Shown: positions 25,109 to 36,413, numbered from the stretch's first letter. The stretch is DNA of 39,422 nucleotides from Bacteroidales bacterium (GCA_015654535.1 JAATGU010000035.1:1-39422); one strand, 5' to 3'. Translations and numbers: made by a program. Notes: a model not told the origin generated them from the sequence alone.

Positions 25109-26698
25109 TCAAAAAGACATTGAGGTGATTGGCAACATATATTTAATTTTACCATATCCACCCACTTTATAAGGATTCGGATTTGTACTTCCAAACATTG
25201 GGCCCCATTGTGAACGAGCAATACCACCATAAGGATCTACTTCGAACTCTACAATCTTACCATCCTTCTCAGCAGAATCCCAAACTGCAATCCAAAGAAC
25301 GCAGCCTGCCGTAGGAAAACCTCCTGAAGGCATTTGAGCTATATAGGTGACTTCCTCATTTGCCTCGCATGTGTAAAGCGTATTGGAAGTAGTTTTACCA
25401 GATGTAGTTGAGAAAGAATATACGTTCTTATCCGTTGCATAGAAAAATGCACTACCAGCTTCGGAAGAACAAAAATTCTTGGCTTTTAATAAGTCCGTAC
25501 ATCCTGCCAACGACACAACATTACCTTGGCTCAAGTCACCGTCATCAACTACATTATAGAAACAGAGTTGATAAAGGTACGGAATACCTGCAACATTCAT
25601 AATGGCATAAGTGGAACCGCCATTACAATCAACGATGGCCAACGGTGTACCCGGCATGTTATTGACATCAGCCACAGCATTCCCCACTGTAGTCTTGAAG
25701 TTTGCTACTCCGGTAGATTGCGGGTAATATGGGCGAAACTGATTATTCTTCGTATCATACACAATCTGATCGGCATTTATAGCTCCACTGATAGGGCTAT
25801 AGGTATTCTTAGTCTGATAAATTAAATAAGGAAACAGATCATAGTCTCCACTGATAGGCGCCGAGAACTTACCATCATTTGACATCGACTTATAGAGAAC
25901 ATGCAACTTACCGTTATTGATAAGAAAATCACAACTGTTGATGTTTACGAAAGCCTGCGGATTATAGGTCGGTACATTGTAAAACATACCACTGAACTCA
26001 TCGAGTTTTGTAAGGCCGGCCTTGTTTAAACGATAACCGTTCTGATCAGTGAATACATAAACAGCACCACTTGAAGAACTATACCCTAAGAACTCTGGAG
26101 AACCAGGAAGCAAACCGCATCCTAACGTTTGACTACGATAGCGTGGATAGGTTTTGTCACCACTCCAAACAAGAGCTAATTTTGAACTGTATAATTCGAT
26201 ATCCGTTTCACCGTCAATTTCTGTAAGCAGATAGAGAGCAGTGCGTGATCCATTCTGGTTAATGACAGTATAACCACCAAAATCAAAAAAAGTCTTTTGG
26301 CCTGAGATGGTATCTTCCACAAAATACTTAAAAGTCCAGTTTCCAGGATCAAGATTAACCACCCAACTCAAATCTTTTGTTGTTGCGATTGTATCGGCAG
26401 CCGGATAAACCATAGCATTTCCACTTTGCACAGCTTTATAAGGATAAGGATAAGCAATCCAGCGATAGCGTAAATTTTCCTTATGGCTATAAGTGACATT
26501 CATCTGCATTTTTACTGTATCACCTGGATTTAGACTACGCATCAGAGCATATCTGTCGGGAACATTTATTGTATCAATCTTAATCACGCCCACCTCATCT
26601 TCTGACAAATAGTCATAATTTCCGTTATCCTTATAGCAAGAATTGAAAATCAGCAGAATAAGCATGAATGGAAAAATATATTTCGCTCTATTTTTCAT
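25109..26698 (-). CDS. PKD-like family lipoprotein
   Basis: A 529-residue exported lipoprotein. The signal MKNRAKYIFPFMLILLIFNS ends at lipid Cys21. The N-terminal half (about 45-150) resembles the PKD-like domain family found with SusC/SusD and DUF4843 in Bacteroidota (NVTYSHKENLRYRWIAYP, then DLSWVVNLDPGNWTFKYFVEDT). The remainder has beta-propeller-like segments. It is the last gene of the second SusCD operon, 27 bases after the DUF4843 gene, and probably acts as an accessory surface binding protein. No catalytic motif is visible. Confidence 0.82.
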   Translation of the reverse strand: MKNRAKYIFPFMLILLIFNSCYKDNGNYDYLSEDEVGVIKIDTINVPDRYALMRSLNPGDTVKMQMNVTYSHKENLRYRWIAYPYPYKAVQSGNAMVYPAADTIATTKDLSWVVNLDPGNWTFKYFVEDTISGQKTFFDFGGYTVINQNGSRTALYLLTEIDGETDIELYSSKLALVWSGDKTYPRYRSQTLGCGLLPGSPEFLGYSSSSGAVYVFTDQNGYRLNKAGLTKLDEFSGMFYNVPTYNPQAFVNINSCDFLINNGKLHVLYKSMSNDGKFSAPISGDYDLFPYLIYQTKNTYSPISGAINADQIVYDTKNNQFRPYYPQSTGVANFKTTVGNAVADVNNMPGTPLAIVDCNGGSTYAIMNVAGIPYLYQLCFYNVVDDGDLSQGNVVSLAGCTDLLKAKNFCSSEAGSAFFYATDKNVYSFSTTSGKTTSNTLYTCEANEEVTYIAQMPSGGFPTAGCVLWIAVWDSAEKDGKIVEFEVDPYGGIARSQWGPMFGSTNPNPYKVGGYGKIKYMLPITSMSF

Positions 26699-26725
26699 AT
26701 TATAATCTTTAGTTGTTCAATATTT

Positions 26726-27433
26726 TTAGAAAGTGACTAAAACGCCGTTTTCATCTGTCAACGGTGCACCCGGATGAGCTTCATTGTATTCCTTCAATGC
26801 AGTTACAAGCAAAATCCTATAGTTCTGCAACTGAGACCACGTTAGTGTATCAGTATCGAATTCAGACACACCAAGAGCATTCAGTATGAAACGATATTTT
26901 GTAACACTGAATGTACCAAAATAAGATTCTAATTCAGACCAGTTCTTCGGTTTTGAAATAACATCATTCCACTTGAGCAACAAATGATCTTGTTCGCTAA
27001 CACCAGCTTGAAAATCAGATGAAGAAGTCACTTGAATATAAAGACGTACCGTCTTTTCCTTCAATAAATCAACACGTTTCAAAGTGACATAAAACTTGGC
27101 GCTATAGGAATTCGCCGGAATCGTAACTTGGGATGGACATTCATAAAGATCTGATGTTGCTGTTGTCTTTTCACTAATTACCTGAATATTAACCACACGA
27201 TCTTGGCTGCTAGCTTCGCCCATCACATAAGCCGTCACTTCAATATTTTTCTCCACTACACTATCAGGACTGGTGACAAATGAAAAAACTAAAGAGTCAG
27301 TACCCAATGCCCACTCATAAGAACCTTCCAAACGAACGCGGGCTGTATCCTGATAATAGAAACCATCGTTCTCGCAACTGATCCACAAAAGGAGGGACAC
27401 AGCCATCAACATGATATTTTTTATTTTATTCAT
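26726..27433 (-). CDS. DUF4843-family lipoprotein
   Basis: A 235-residue exported lipoprotein with signal MNKIKNIMLMAVSLLLWIS before lipid Cys20. The body is beta-rich in its first half (EWALGTDSLVFSFVTSPDSV, VTIPANSYSAKFYVTLKRVD), like the DUF4843 domain normally encoded directly after SusD. The C-terminal part is helical (YFGTFSVTKYRFILNALGVS). It begins 24 bases after the true end of the interrupted susD and precedes the PKD-like gene. Function unknown; probably an accessory protein of the SusCD complex. Confidence 0.85.
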   Translation of the reverse strand: MNKIKNIMLMAVSLLLWISCENDGFYYQDTARVRLEGSYEWALGTDSLVFSFVTSPDSVVEKNIEVTAYVMGEASSQDRVVNIQVISEKTTATSDLYECPSQVTIPANSYSAKFYVTLKRVDLLKEKTVRLYIQVTSSSDFQAGVSEQDHLLLKWNDVISKPKNWSELESYFGTFSVTKYRFILNALGVSEFDTDTLTWSQLQNYRILLVTALKEYNEAHPGAPLTDENGVLVTF

Positions 27434-27457
27434 ACACTCTGTCTAATTTAAAAATTA

Positions 27458-28897
27458 TTATCGGCTTCCATATTCAATTTCAGCATCCGGCATTGGCAAT
27501 ACATAGATGTTATCATTGGCATTGATTGCTGCTCCTTTAATTTCCGGCAAGTTCAAACGTTTGTAATAGTAGAACAATTGGCCTTCACCCAAGAATTCCT
27601 TGCGATACTCTTTGAAAATTTGTTCCTGAATTTAACTCGAAGACAAGTTAGAAGACAATGCGTAGGCACTTAGATTTCGATGACTGCGAACTTCATTGAG
27701 CAACTCGATAGCACGTGTAGGATTACTTTCTTTCAGTATTTCAGCTGCAATATAAAATGATTCAGTCTGACGAATCAAAGGATAATACTTATTATAAGTG
27801 CCATTGGTATATTGCCAGAATTTACACAGATATTTGATTGCACCATCATAAGCAAACCCCTTCAACATGCGGTAATCATTGCCATAATTTTTAGATGTCT
27901 TTTCAAATATTTCGTCAGCTTTGGTGTCCGATGGAGATAGATATTCTAAACCCGCATTTGAATTGAAATGAGAATCTACGATATCGCTCAAATCATTAAT
28001 ATAAAGATGAAAAATCTCCTCCGTAGTAAAATGGCGGTCACACTCATAATCATAAGCAGTTTCGATAGCTGTATAACTAGTCCAGTTAAACGGAGCATTT
28101 GCAAGCTCAATAGCATTAATAATTTCCTCAGAGGCCTTCAACGCATCAGCCGTATTACCCATATACATATATGCACGAGCCAAGGTAGCCTCCGCAGCAT
28201 AATAATTAAAGTACTTACGGCGATTCCAAGAATTATAAGGATTAGAACTGGAGTAAAGGGAATCGTGCTTCAGAAGTTCAGCACTTTCCTTCAAGTCATT
28301 CACAATAAGCTTCATAGTCTCGTTAACTGAAACTTGGGAGGTCACACCAGTGCCGTATGTTGTAACATAAGGTACCCCCATGGCATTTCCGTTACTGGCA
28401 GGACTAGGTGCAAACAAACGCATCAAGTCAAGATGAAGGAATGCACGCAGCCCAAGAGCCTCACCTTTGCATAAGTAGTAGTTGTTATCAGTAAAAATAT
28501 TAGAGTTAACTTTATCAATATACTGTAACAAAACATTCAAGTTAGCAATACAATTATAAGTCTCATTCCATATTGTATCAATCTTACTTTTGGTAGTAGT
28601 TTCCGTATAATTATATTCCTGTGCATAACGATAACTACTACTTGAAGTTAAATCGTAGTTTTGTGAAAGTACCTCGACAAGCCCCATGCTCATCTCGCCA
28701 CCATACATTGTTGTTCCACACATTTTAGTATAGACACCCGTCAACTGATCGCGGAAACCACTCTCTCGGTCAAAATGAAGATCGGTAGGAATCTGAGATT
28801 TTGGACTAACATCCAACCAATCATTGCAAGAATTCAGGGTAACTGCTACCAGCGATGCCAGCAACAGTTGTGTTATATTTGAAATATTTATATTCAT
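27458..28897 (-). pseudogene. SusD/RagB-family lipoprotein interrupted by one in-frame TAA
   Basis: A 480-codon frame with a TAA at 27632-27634 (codon 422). The first 421 residues have a lipoprotein signal with Cys24 (LVAVTLNSCNDWLDVSPKSQ) and SusD helices such as GEALGLRAFLHLDLMRLFAP. After the stop the same frame continues with IQEQIFKEYRKEFLGEGQLF and YYYKRLNLPEI, the conserved SusD C-terminal signature, and ends at 27458. The normal end is thus cut off by about 57 residues. A single change (for example GAA or TTA to TAA) explains it; sequencing error or readthrough are alternatives. It lies between susC and the DUF4843 gene. Confidence 0.88.
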
Positions 28898-28917
28898 AAT
28901 TCTTCTTATTTAATGGT

Positions 28918-31900
28918 TTAGAAGGTTGCTTGAACAGAAAATGAAAAAGTACGTGCAAACGGATAACTGGTACCTCTCTCAGTTTTCACTGAAGAAATAA
29001 TAAACAGATCATTGGTATAAGCACTTACTTTTAAACGTTCCAAAAATGATTTTTTGACGAATGCGCAATCACGGAAATCATAATAAACACTAAGTGAAGA
29101 AAGAGTAAGCGTATTATAATCTTCAACAAAACGAGATGTCGGCCGAGTGATTGAATTATCACTTATTGCTTTATAAAGAGCAACATCACCAACTTCCTGC
29201 CAACGATCAGTGAATACGCGACGGTCAACATTGTAGGCCAAATTGGCATTTTCAACCTTATCAACCAAAGTTTGGTTATAATTTTGTCCACCCAAACGAT
29301 AACTGAAGCCACAAGAGAAGCCAATGTTATGAATTTCACCGTTAAAGCCAAAATTGCCATTGAATTTAGGCATTCCATCACCACAAACAACCTGATCGTT
29401 CGCATCATAAGTATATGTGATCGTTCCATCCTTCTTTACAAAAATTTCTTTACCATTTTCAGGGTCAATACCCAATGACTTCACTGCCCAAATAGCATTC
29501 ATCGACTGACCTTCCACATAGCGAACAACTGGAGTTGTCTGTCCGTTGGCAATCAAAGCATCCTGTTCATCATTCCATGCACGAAGACTATTGGAAATTT
29601 TCTTCAACTTGTTTTTATTACGAGCAACAGAAGTGTATAGATTAATATAATCATGTTTCTTGATGTTCTCCCAAATATGAGCATTCAAATATGCTTCAAA
29701 ACCTTTATTCTCTGTCTCTCCTAAGTTGGCACGATATGTTAAGAAACCCGTTGACTGGGGAACCGTCACATTCGTCAACATTCCCTTAGTAGTCGATGTA
29801 TAATAGTCAAAACGGGCTGTAATACGGCTCTTGAACAAAGCTAAATCAACGCCATAATTATTATCATACTTTTCCTGCCACTTCAAATCAGCATTAGCCA
29901 AACCATAGAGATAAGATCCTATTGAACCATCATAGGAACTATTTGTATAATAAGTTACCGTCGGTTGTGCATCGTACGAACTAAAACCTTGAGAACCTGT
30001 ATATCCGGTAGAAGCACGGAATTTCAAACGGTTAATAAAATCCAAATTCTTCATAAAAGCCTCTTTGTGGACATTCCATCCAATACCAAGGGACCAAAAG
30101 GAACCCCAACGCTTATTGGAGCCACTCTCTGAAGAACCATTCAAACGATAATTAGCATCAAACAGATAGCGGTCATCATAAGAATAGTTTAAAGAACCAA
30201 TAGCACCGGCACTACGTGAAATGCCTTCTGTTCCATAAGGAGATCCGTCCTTTTGATACTGCACTGCAAAAGTTATATAATCCATATAATCGTTTGGAAA
30301 TCCCTCGGCTTCCATATAGTTTGTACCATAAGTATTATTTGAAAAGTTTAACTGCCCATTAAAAAAGAATAGATGTTTCTCTGCCAAAGTCAAAGAATAA
30401 CTTGCACCTAAATCACCACTCATATCTGTATAATCACCCTTTCCCTGCGTATAAGAACCTTTACGGTAGACGTTATCGCCTGTATAATTCACGAAATCGG
30501 TATGTGAAGCAGGTTTGAACACATCCAAAGAAGTAGACTTCTTAGTAATACTATAACGGCCTATAATTTTCAAATTTTTAAGTAACTGCCATTCACCGTA
30601 AATATTATTGGTAATGGAGGTGTATTTTGAAAGATTTTTCGTATTGATCGTTGAGTTCCAAATAGGATTGGTAGCCGAAACGGCATTACCATCAGCATCG
30701 GTATAGCTGTAAGTCTGAATCATCTGACCGTTTTTATCATAAATGCGGCTATAAGGGTTCATCTGTGCATACAGAGAATATGAGCCCCATGGTGATTCAT
30801 TGGCTTCATTGTAATCAATGCTTAATTTATTACGAAAAGTCAGATTCTTATAATGGTATGAAAGAGTAATACCTCCCGAAAATGTGGTACGGTCGGAACC
30901 CTTCATAACGCCATTAATCTGATTAAGTGATAAATCCACTCCATAAAGCATATACTTGTCACCACCTTCCAGATATAAAGAATGTTTCTGACCAATACCT
31001 GTACGAACTGGCTGAGCCAACCAATCGGTATTAACGCCGGCAAGTATCTCCTTTAATTTATTATTATAGGTCTGTTGACGGGAAATCAAAGTAACGGCAT
31101 TATCAGAATCAAAAAAACCGGCCATTTTCTCAACTTGTAATTTCTCGGAAGCATCACAAAGGTTGTAGCTACTTAAATCCGGTGCTTCAATGTTCAAGCC
31201 ACCAGTGTAAGAAACTCTCATACTACCAGGACTTGGATGACGAGTCTCAACAATAATGACACCATTGGCAGCCTTAGAACCATAAATAGCTTTGGCAGTA
31301 GCATCTTTCAACAAAGTAACACTTTCAACTTGATTCATATCCAAGTCCACAATCTTAGTCAGCTCAGCCTCAAAACCATCCAAAATAAACAAAGGCTGAT
31401 TAGCACTTGAACTGTATTCACCCTGAACATCAGAAATGGATGAAGAACCACGCATTTGAAAATTAGGCAAGCTGTTCGGGTTTGATCCACTAGTCAAGTT
31501 TTCAACCTGCAAAAATGAAGGATCAATGTTCTTCAAACTTTGAAGAATATTTTGATTACCAACTTTCAACAAATCATCTTTCTTAACCGTCGTAACAGCA
31601 CCGGTATAAGTATTTGCTTTACGTGTAAACACACCTGTTACAACAACCTCTTCCAAATCTTTTGAATTGGATTTCAACTTAATCTCATAAGAATTTTTTG
31701 TACCAAGTGTCACTATTGAAGGATCAAATCCAACGTAAGACACTTCAATTTGCTTTACATTACCAGGTAACATTAAACTGAAATGACCATTTTCATCTGC
31801 AATAACAGCATGAATAGATTCATTTTTTGTAATGCGCTTCTGCGTAACCGTTGCTCCTGGTAATGGTTCACCATTTTCATCTGTAACAATACCATATATA

Positions 31901-32016
31901 GTCCGGTTTAATTGTGCAAATACTGTTGCATTTATACTAAACAGTGCAAGAGTAAGCAACAATATTACCTGACTTAATTTTCTGCTTGAGCATTTGTGAA
32001 GAATGTTTTGTTTCAT
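28918..32016 (-). CDS. SusC/RagA-family TonB-dependent outer-membrane transporter
   Basis: A 1032-residue TonB-dependent importer. Signal peptide about 1-35; carboxypeptidase-D-like domain about 38-115 (GIVTDENGEPLPGATVTQKR); TonB-box-like EEVVVTGVF; plug with FQMRGSSSISD, LFILDGFEAE and SVTLLKDATAKAIYGSKAAN, then GVIIVETRHP; and a beta-barrel ending FSFSVQATF. The second half of the plug is typical of RagA-like members. It follows the TlpA-like gene by 90 bases with no promoter seen between them, and precedes susD by 20 bases. The substrate is unknown; its partner SusD is interrupted. Confidence 0.95.
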   Translation of the reverse strand: MKQNILHKCSSRKLSQVILLLTLALFSINATVFAQLNRTIYGIVTDENGEPLPGATVTQKRITKNESIHAVIADENGHFSLMLPGNVKQIEVSYVGFDPSIVTLGTKNSYEIKLKSNSKDLEEVVVTGVFTRKANTYTGAVTTVKKDDLLKVGNQNILQSLKNIDPSFLQVENLTSGSNPNSLPNFQMRGSSSISDVQGEYSSSANQPLFILDGFEAELTKIVDLDMNQVESVTLLKDATAKAIYGSKAANGVIIVETRHPSPGSMRVSYTGGLNIEAPDLSSYNLCDASEKLQVEKMAGFFDSDNAVTLISRQQTYNNKLKEILAGVNTDWLAQPVRTGIGQKHSLYLEGGDKYMLYGVDLSLNQINGVMKGSDRTTFSGGITLSYHYKNLTFRNKLSIDYNEANESPWGSYSLYAQMNPYSRIYDKNGQMIQTYSYTDADGNAVSATNPIWNSTINTKNLSKYTSITNNIYGEWQLLKNLKIIGRYSITKKSTSLDVFKPASHTDFVNYTGDNVYRKGSYTQGKGDYTDMSGDLGASYSLTLAEKHLFFFNGQLNFSNNTYGTNYMEAEGFPNDYMDYITFAVQYQKDGSPYGTEGISRSAGAIGSLNYSYDDRYLFDANYRLNGSSESGSNKRWGSFWSLGIGWNVHKEAFMKNLDFINRLKFRASTGYTGSQGFSSYDAQPTVTYYTNSSYDGSIGSYLYGLANADLKWQEKYDNNYGVDLALFKSRITARFDYYTSTTKGMLTNVTVPQSTGFLTYRANLGETENKGFEAYLNAHIWENIKKHDYINLYTSVARNKNKLKKISNSLRAWNDEQDALIANGQTTPVVRYVEGQSMNAIWAVKSLGIDPENGKEIFVKKDGTITYTYDANDQVVCGDGMPKFNGNFGFNGEIHNIGFSCGFSYRLGGQNYNQTLVDKVENANLAYNVDRRVFTDRWQEVGDVALYKAISDNSITRPTSRFVEDYNTLTLSSLSVYYDFRDCAFVKKSFLERLKVSAYTNDLFIISSVKTERGTSYPFARTFSFSVQATF

Positions 32017-32106
32017 ACTTTCAATAAATTAAGTTACGTACAGGAACCTATCCCGTTCTTTTCATAAAAACCCATTAAAAACATTTTTACTATTTCCTTC
32101 TTTATC

Positions 32107-33285
32107 CTATTTAAATAATTTTTCCAATTCCTTAGCTAAAGATTCTCCACGAAGTTTGTCAGAAACAATCTTGCCTTTTTCATCGAGTAAGTATAGAGTA
32201 GGAATTAACTTTACGTTATAAATATCTGCCACTCCTGTCTGATCAAGGAAGTTAGGCCAAGAAAGTTGTTCTTCTTTCAAAGCTTTTATCCAGTCGGACT
32301 CTTTTTTATCAATAGATATACTAACTATCTCGAGACCTTTAGAAGCATATTTTGCATATAATTGTTTTAGATTAGGAATTTCTTTACGGCAAGGCATACA
32401 CCAAGAAGCCCAGAAATCAATCAATGTATACTTCTTACCTGAAATTAATTTGGAAGAAGTTATTTTTCTTTTGTTTTTATCGATCACAGTAAAAGCCGGT
32501 GCCGGTTTTCCTACTAGATTTTCAGGATAAAGTTCCTTCTTAACCAACTTTCCATAATAACTATTCTTAGCTTCGGGTGAAAAAGACTCAAACCATTCAT
32601 TTTGCTCAGGAGAAAAATAACTCATCTGATCCATCATAAAGAAAGGTCCCCACCAAGAATCTTTATTGCTTATAATCAATTTCTTCATCGTTGAAGCTAC
32701 TCTATCAAAAAAAGCTTTTTCATCCGTAGCAAATTTTTCGGCTGCTTTTGTTTTTGATAAAGAATCAAGCAATATTTTGTTCTTTTCCATCCTAGCTTTA
32801 CTCATGGCTTCACTAATTTCACGGTTATTCTCGTGATATGCCTGATAAAGAGAATCAAGAATATTCCTAGTAGCAATCTTTTCCAAGTACAAACTCTGAG
32901 AATCACTACCTTCTACCTTAACCTCTGTAAACTGGCAGAATTTATTTCCATCTCTTTCCGAGTATGTAGCTTTTCCAGAAACTTTAATAGTGGCATTATC
33001 AACTATTAATTTTGTACCTCCATAAATACCAGATACTTGAATATAAAAACAGCGAGGTCCGTCTACCATGCCTTTAAATACAAATTTACCATCGGTAACA
33101 ACTGCTGTAGCAATCGCTTTTTCATTTTTATGTGTTGCTGTAGGAATCAAATCTACTTTTGTTCCGTCAGTCAGGCCTTCAATTTTTCCTTCAATTGTAT
33201 AAGTACTTGCTACTTGACTATGGCAAGATACCAAGGTTACTATTAATAGAACCAAGGTTGTAAATAGGTGCTTAGAATTCATCAT
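32107..33285 (-). CDS. TlpA/ResA-like thioredoxin-fold lipoprotein with DUF4369 domain
   Basis: A 392-residue exported lipoprotein (MMNSKHLFTTLVLLIVTLVS before Cys21). The N-terminal DUF4369 domain (about 28-120, YTIEGKIEGLTDGTKVDLIP) is followed by a helical linker and an AhpC/TSA-type thioredoxin domain (about 255-392) with active site WCMPC (Cys296, Cys299) in FWASWCMPCRKEIP and cis-Pro in VKLIPTLYLL. It probably reduces disulfides on exported or imported substrates. It is the first gene of the second SusCD operon. The start could also be the second Met. Confidence 0.92.
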   Translation of the reverse strand: MMNSKHLFTTLVLLIVTLVSCHSQVASTYTIEGKIEGLTDGTKVDLIPTATHKNEKAIATAVVTDGKFVFKGMVDGPRCFYIQVSGIYGGTKLIVDNATIKVSGKATYSERDGNKFCQFTEVKVEGSDSQSLYLEKIATRNILDSLYQAYHENNREISEAMSKARMEKNKILLDSLSKTKAAEKFATDEKAFFDRVASTMKKLIISNKDSWWGPFFMMDQMSYFSPEQNEWFESFSPEAKNSYYGKLVKKELYPENLVGKPAPAFTVIDKNKRKITSSKLISGKKYTLIDFWASWCMPCRKEIPNLKQLYAKYASKGLEIVSISIDKKESDWIKALKEEQLSWPNFLDQTGVADIYNVKLIPTLYLLDEKGKIVSDKLRGESLAKELEKLFK

Positions 33286-33330
33286 TTATTTTTATTATAT
33301 TATGTTATTTATCATATCGCAAAAGTAAAT

Positions 33331-33338
33331 CAAATATA
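33331..33338 (-). promoter_or_regulatory. -7 box of the second SusCD operon
   Basis: TATATTTG matches TAnnTTTG, 46 bases before the TlpA-like start. A second match, TACTTTTG, lies at 33320-33327. No consensus -33 is seen, which would fit an activator-dependent promoter. Confidence 0.5.
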
Positions 33339-33349
33339 AAAACCATAAA

Positions 33350-33367
33350 ATACCAGCATTGTGGTAT
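33350..33367. promoter_or_regulatory. Dyad ATACCA-N6-TGGTAT upstream of the second SusCD operon
   Basis: Perfect 6-bp arms at 33350-33355 and 33362-33367 lie 12 bp upstream of the -7 box, across the -33 region. This is a candidate site for the adjacent TPR-AraC regulator. A larger dyad (CAAATGCGG / CCGTATTTG, 33452-33460 and 33467-33475, one mismatch) lies nearer the regulator's 3' end, and could be an operator or a weak terminator. Confidence 0.35.
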
Positions 33368-33502
33368 ATTTCATCATACAGAGATATCGTGGACCTTTAA
33401 CGAACGCAAAGAAATGAATAAATAATGAAATATAGGGCATATTAATGATACCAAATGCGGCAATTTCCGTATTTGAAAGAAATATGATAGCAAAAACGTC
33501 TT

Positions 33503-35260
33503 TTAGCTATTTTTTTGTAACTCGGTAACTTTAGTTCTGTAGGAGGAAGGAGTCAGCCCAACGATGGATTGAAAGACATTATAAAAGGTAGTTATGGAAT
33601 TAAATCCCAATTCGGAGGAAAGTGCTTTGAGCGGAGTGTGGTCATTCAAGTCGGAAAGCCGACGTACCGCTTCTTCTATTCTGAATTTATTTATATAGTG
33701 TGTAAATGAGAGACCAGACTGTTCATTAATCACCTGAGAAAGGTAAGTACGATTTGTTTCCAACATATCTGCCAACTTCTCTTTGGTGATATAATTATCT
33801 TTATAGACTTTTTTTTCACGCATGGTGTGCTCCACCAAACGGTATAGCTTAATACTTTTTTCATCGGTGAGAGAAGATACTGAATATTTCCCTGTACCAC
33901 CACCTGTATCCTTTAATGTTGATTCCTTTAATTGCTTTATCTGTAAATCAAGATATTTCTCTCTGTTCACAGCCTCCATATTTTGCTTAACAATTTGAAT
34001 ATACAGCTTATTTTTTCGCCTGTACTGATAATACATCAGCAACAGAATAAGCACAACAAAAACGATGATAAACATTTGCAATTGTACTTTCTTCTCTTTC
34101 TCAAGCAATTCAAGTTTGTTTTGTTTTATCTCGTTCATTTGCTTTTCTACTCCATAACGCACCATTAATTCATTAACGGAACGTTCCTTATCGACATTGA
34201 AAATGCTGTCATTTTCTTTGGTGAAAGCTTTATAATATTTCAATGCGTCTTCATATTGATGAAGTTTTTCATAGCACACGGAAATATACTCATAAAGATC
34301 ATTCCTATGAATAAAATTTATCTTTACCCTGGAAAGTTCCAATCCTTTGAGTAGGAGATCCACGGCTTTCTGATATTTTTGCTCAGACATCAAAAGTCTG
34401 GCATAACTAAGATAGGTGTCTACAATAGAAGAAGTCTGGGCGTTGGCTTTCATTTTCAACGCTTTATTAAAATAGAAAACGGCACGGGCATTGCTTTTGA
34501 GTGCAAACTCAATATTTCCATAAAGGTTGTACACATTGGATTGATTCAAAAATCCTTTGCTAGTCATTGTATGTTCGGCTTCTTTGAGATATTTAAGTGC
34601 GGCTGTATAATCCTTTTTCAGGTAATACATATAAGCAGTGTTCGTCGCACCAGAATAAATAAGATAAGAATCCGAACGAATCTGTCCAAGTCGATAACAC
34701 TCCAAGGCATATTTCAACCCTTCGGGATCCTGTTTCAAATAATACATCCCGGCAAGATTTGTGAGCATGATAGAATAAAGTTGATCATTCGAAATACGTT
34801 TGGCCACCTCTATTCCTTTAAAAAAGTAGTTAATGGAAAGATAATAATCCGATTCAATGTTGGCCGCATACAGTCCCAATCCGTTATACACGGAGCAAAG
34901 CGCAGAATCATTGTGTAACTGTAGGGCTAGTTTCAGAGACTTACTCATATATTCTTTTGCCTCAAGAGCGTACCCTTTCATCATAAGTGCTTGTCCCAAG
35001 CCAATATAAGCATACAGTCGGTAAGAATTGTTATTTTCCTTATTACCCAGTTTTTTAAGTTGTTCAGCATAATAGATTGCTCGATAATAATCAGCTTTGT
35101 GAAGATAGATAAGGCTCAGATTCTTTAAGGCGTCGGCATTTCCAGAATCCTTCTGAACTACTTCAAGTAATCTATCAAGATTCAGTGCATTAGCATCCTG
35201 AGAGAATGCCAATACAGAACTCCATAAAAGCACCATTAAAAAAATCAACCTGAAAATCAT
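33503..35260 (-). CDS. Membrane-spanning TPR-AraC transcriptional regulator
   Basis: A 585-residue one-component regulator. Signal/first helix about 1-20; periplasmic TPR repeats about 25-370 (LKNLSLIYLHKADYYRAIYY, TNTAYMYYLKKDYTAALKYL, EYISVCYEKLHQYEDALKYY); coiled coil; one TM about 395-414 (LQMFIIVFVVLILLLMYYQY); coiled coil; cytosolic AraC DNA-binding domain about 480-580 (ITKEKLADMLETNRTYLSQV, then SSELGFNSITTFYNVFQSIVGLTP). Periplasmic TPRs probably sense a ligand or protein and control DNA binding directly. It lies upstream of the second SusCD operon on the same strand (217-bp gap) and is the likely regulator of it. Confidence 0.92.
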   Translation of the reverse strand: MIFRLIFLMVLLWSSVLAFSQDANALNLDRLLEVVQKDSGNADALKNLSLIYLHKADYYRAIYYAEQLKKLGNKENNNSYRLYAYIGLGQALMMKGYALEAKEYMSKSLKLALQLHNDSALCSVYNGLGLYAANIESDYYLSINYFFKGIEVAKRISNDQLYSIMLTNLAGMYYLKQDPEGLKYALECYRLGQIRSDSYLIYSGATNTAYMYYLKKDYTAALKYLKEAEHTMTSKGFLNQSNVYNLYGNIEFALKSNARAVFYFNKALKMKANAQTSSIVDTYLSYARLLMSEQKYQKAVDLLLKGLELSRVKINFIHRNDLYEYISVCYEKLHQYEDALKYYKAFTKENDSIFNVDKERSVNELMVRYGVEKQMNEIKQNKLELLEKEKKVQLQMFIIVFVVLILLLMYYQYRRKNKLYIQIVKQNMEAVNREKYLDLQIKQLKESTLKDTGGGTGKYSVSSLTDEKSIKLYRLVEHTMREKKVYKDNYITKEKLADMLETNRTYLSQVINEQSGLSFTHYINKFRIEEAVRRLSDLNDHTPLKALSSELGFNSITTFYNVFQSIVGLTPSSYRTKVTELQKNS

Positions 35261-35282
35261 TTGCCTTACTATTTAAAAAACA

Positions 35283-35290
35283 CAAACTTA
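35283..35290 (-). promoter_or_regulatory. -7 box of the TPR-AraC gene
   Basis: TAAGTTTG matches TAnnTTTG, 22 bases before the ATG at 35260. No TTTG at -33. Confidence 0.5.
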
Positions 35291-35341
35291 GCTAAAAATA
35301 TTTTAATTATAAGTGGATATAATAAGAAAATAAAGTTTAAG

Positions 35342-35379
35342 AAAAAAAAAGCCGTCTCGGTTACCCGAAACGGCTTTTT
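35342..35379 (-). terminator. Strong intrinsic terminator of gapA
   Basis: AAAAAGCCGT (35346-35355) and ACGGCTTTTT (35370-35379) pair perfectly and enclose a further TCGG/CCGA stem. A run of nine U follows on the minus strand. It starts 20 bases after the gapA stop. Confidence 0.93.
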
Positions 35380-35399
35380 GTATATAGAGCAGTAATTTC

Positions 35400-36413
<1,014 letters not shown>

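Noticed and set aside
34379..34918. 179-codon plus-strand frame inside the TPR-AraC gene
   Set aside because: Antisense shadow of an intact, well-recognised coding sequence; no promoter or domain.
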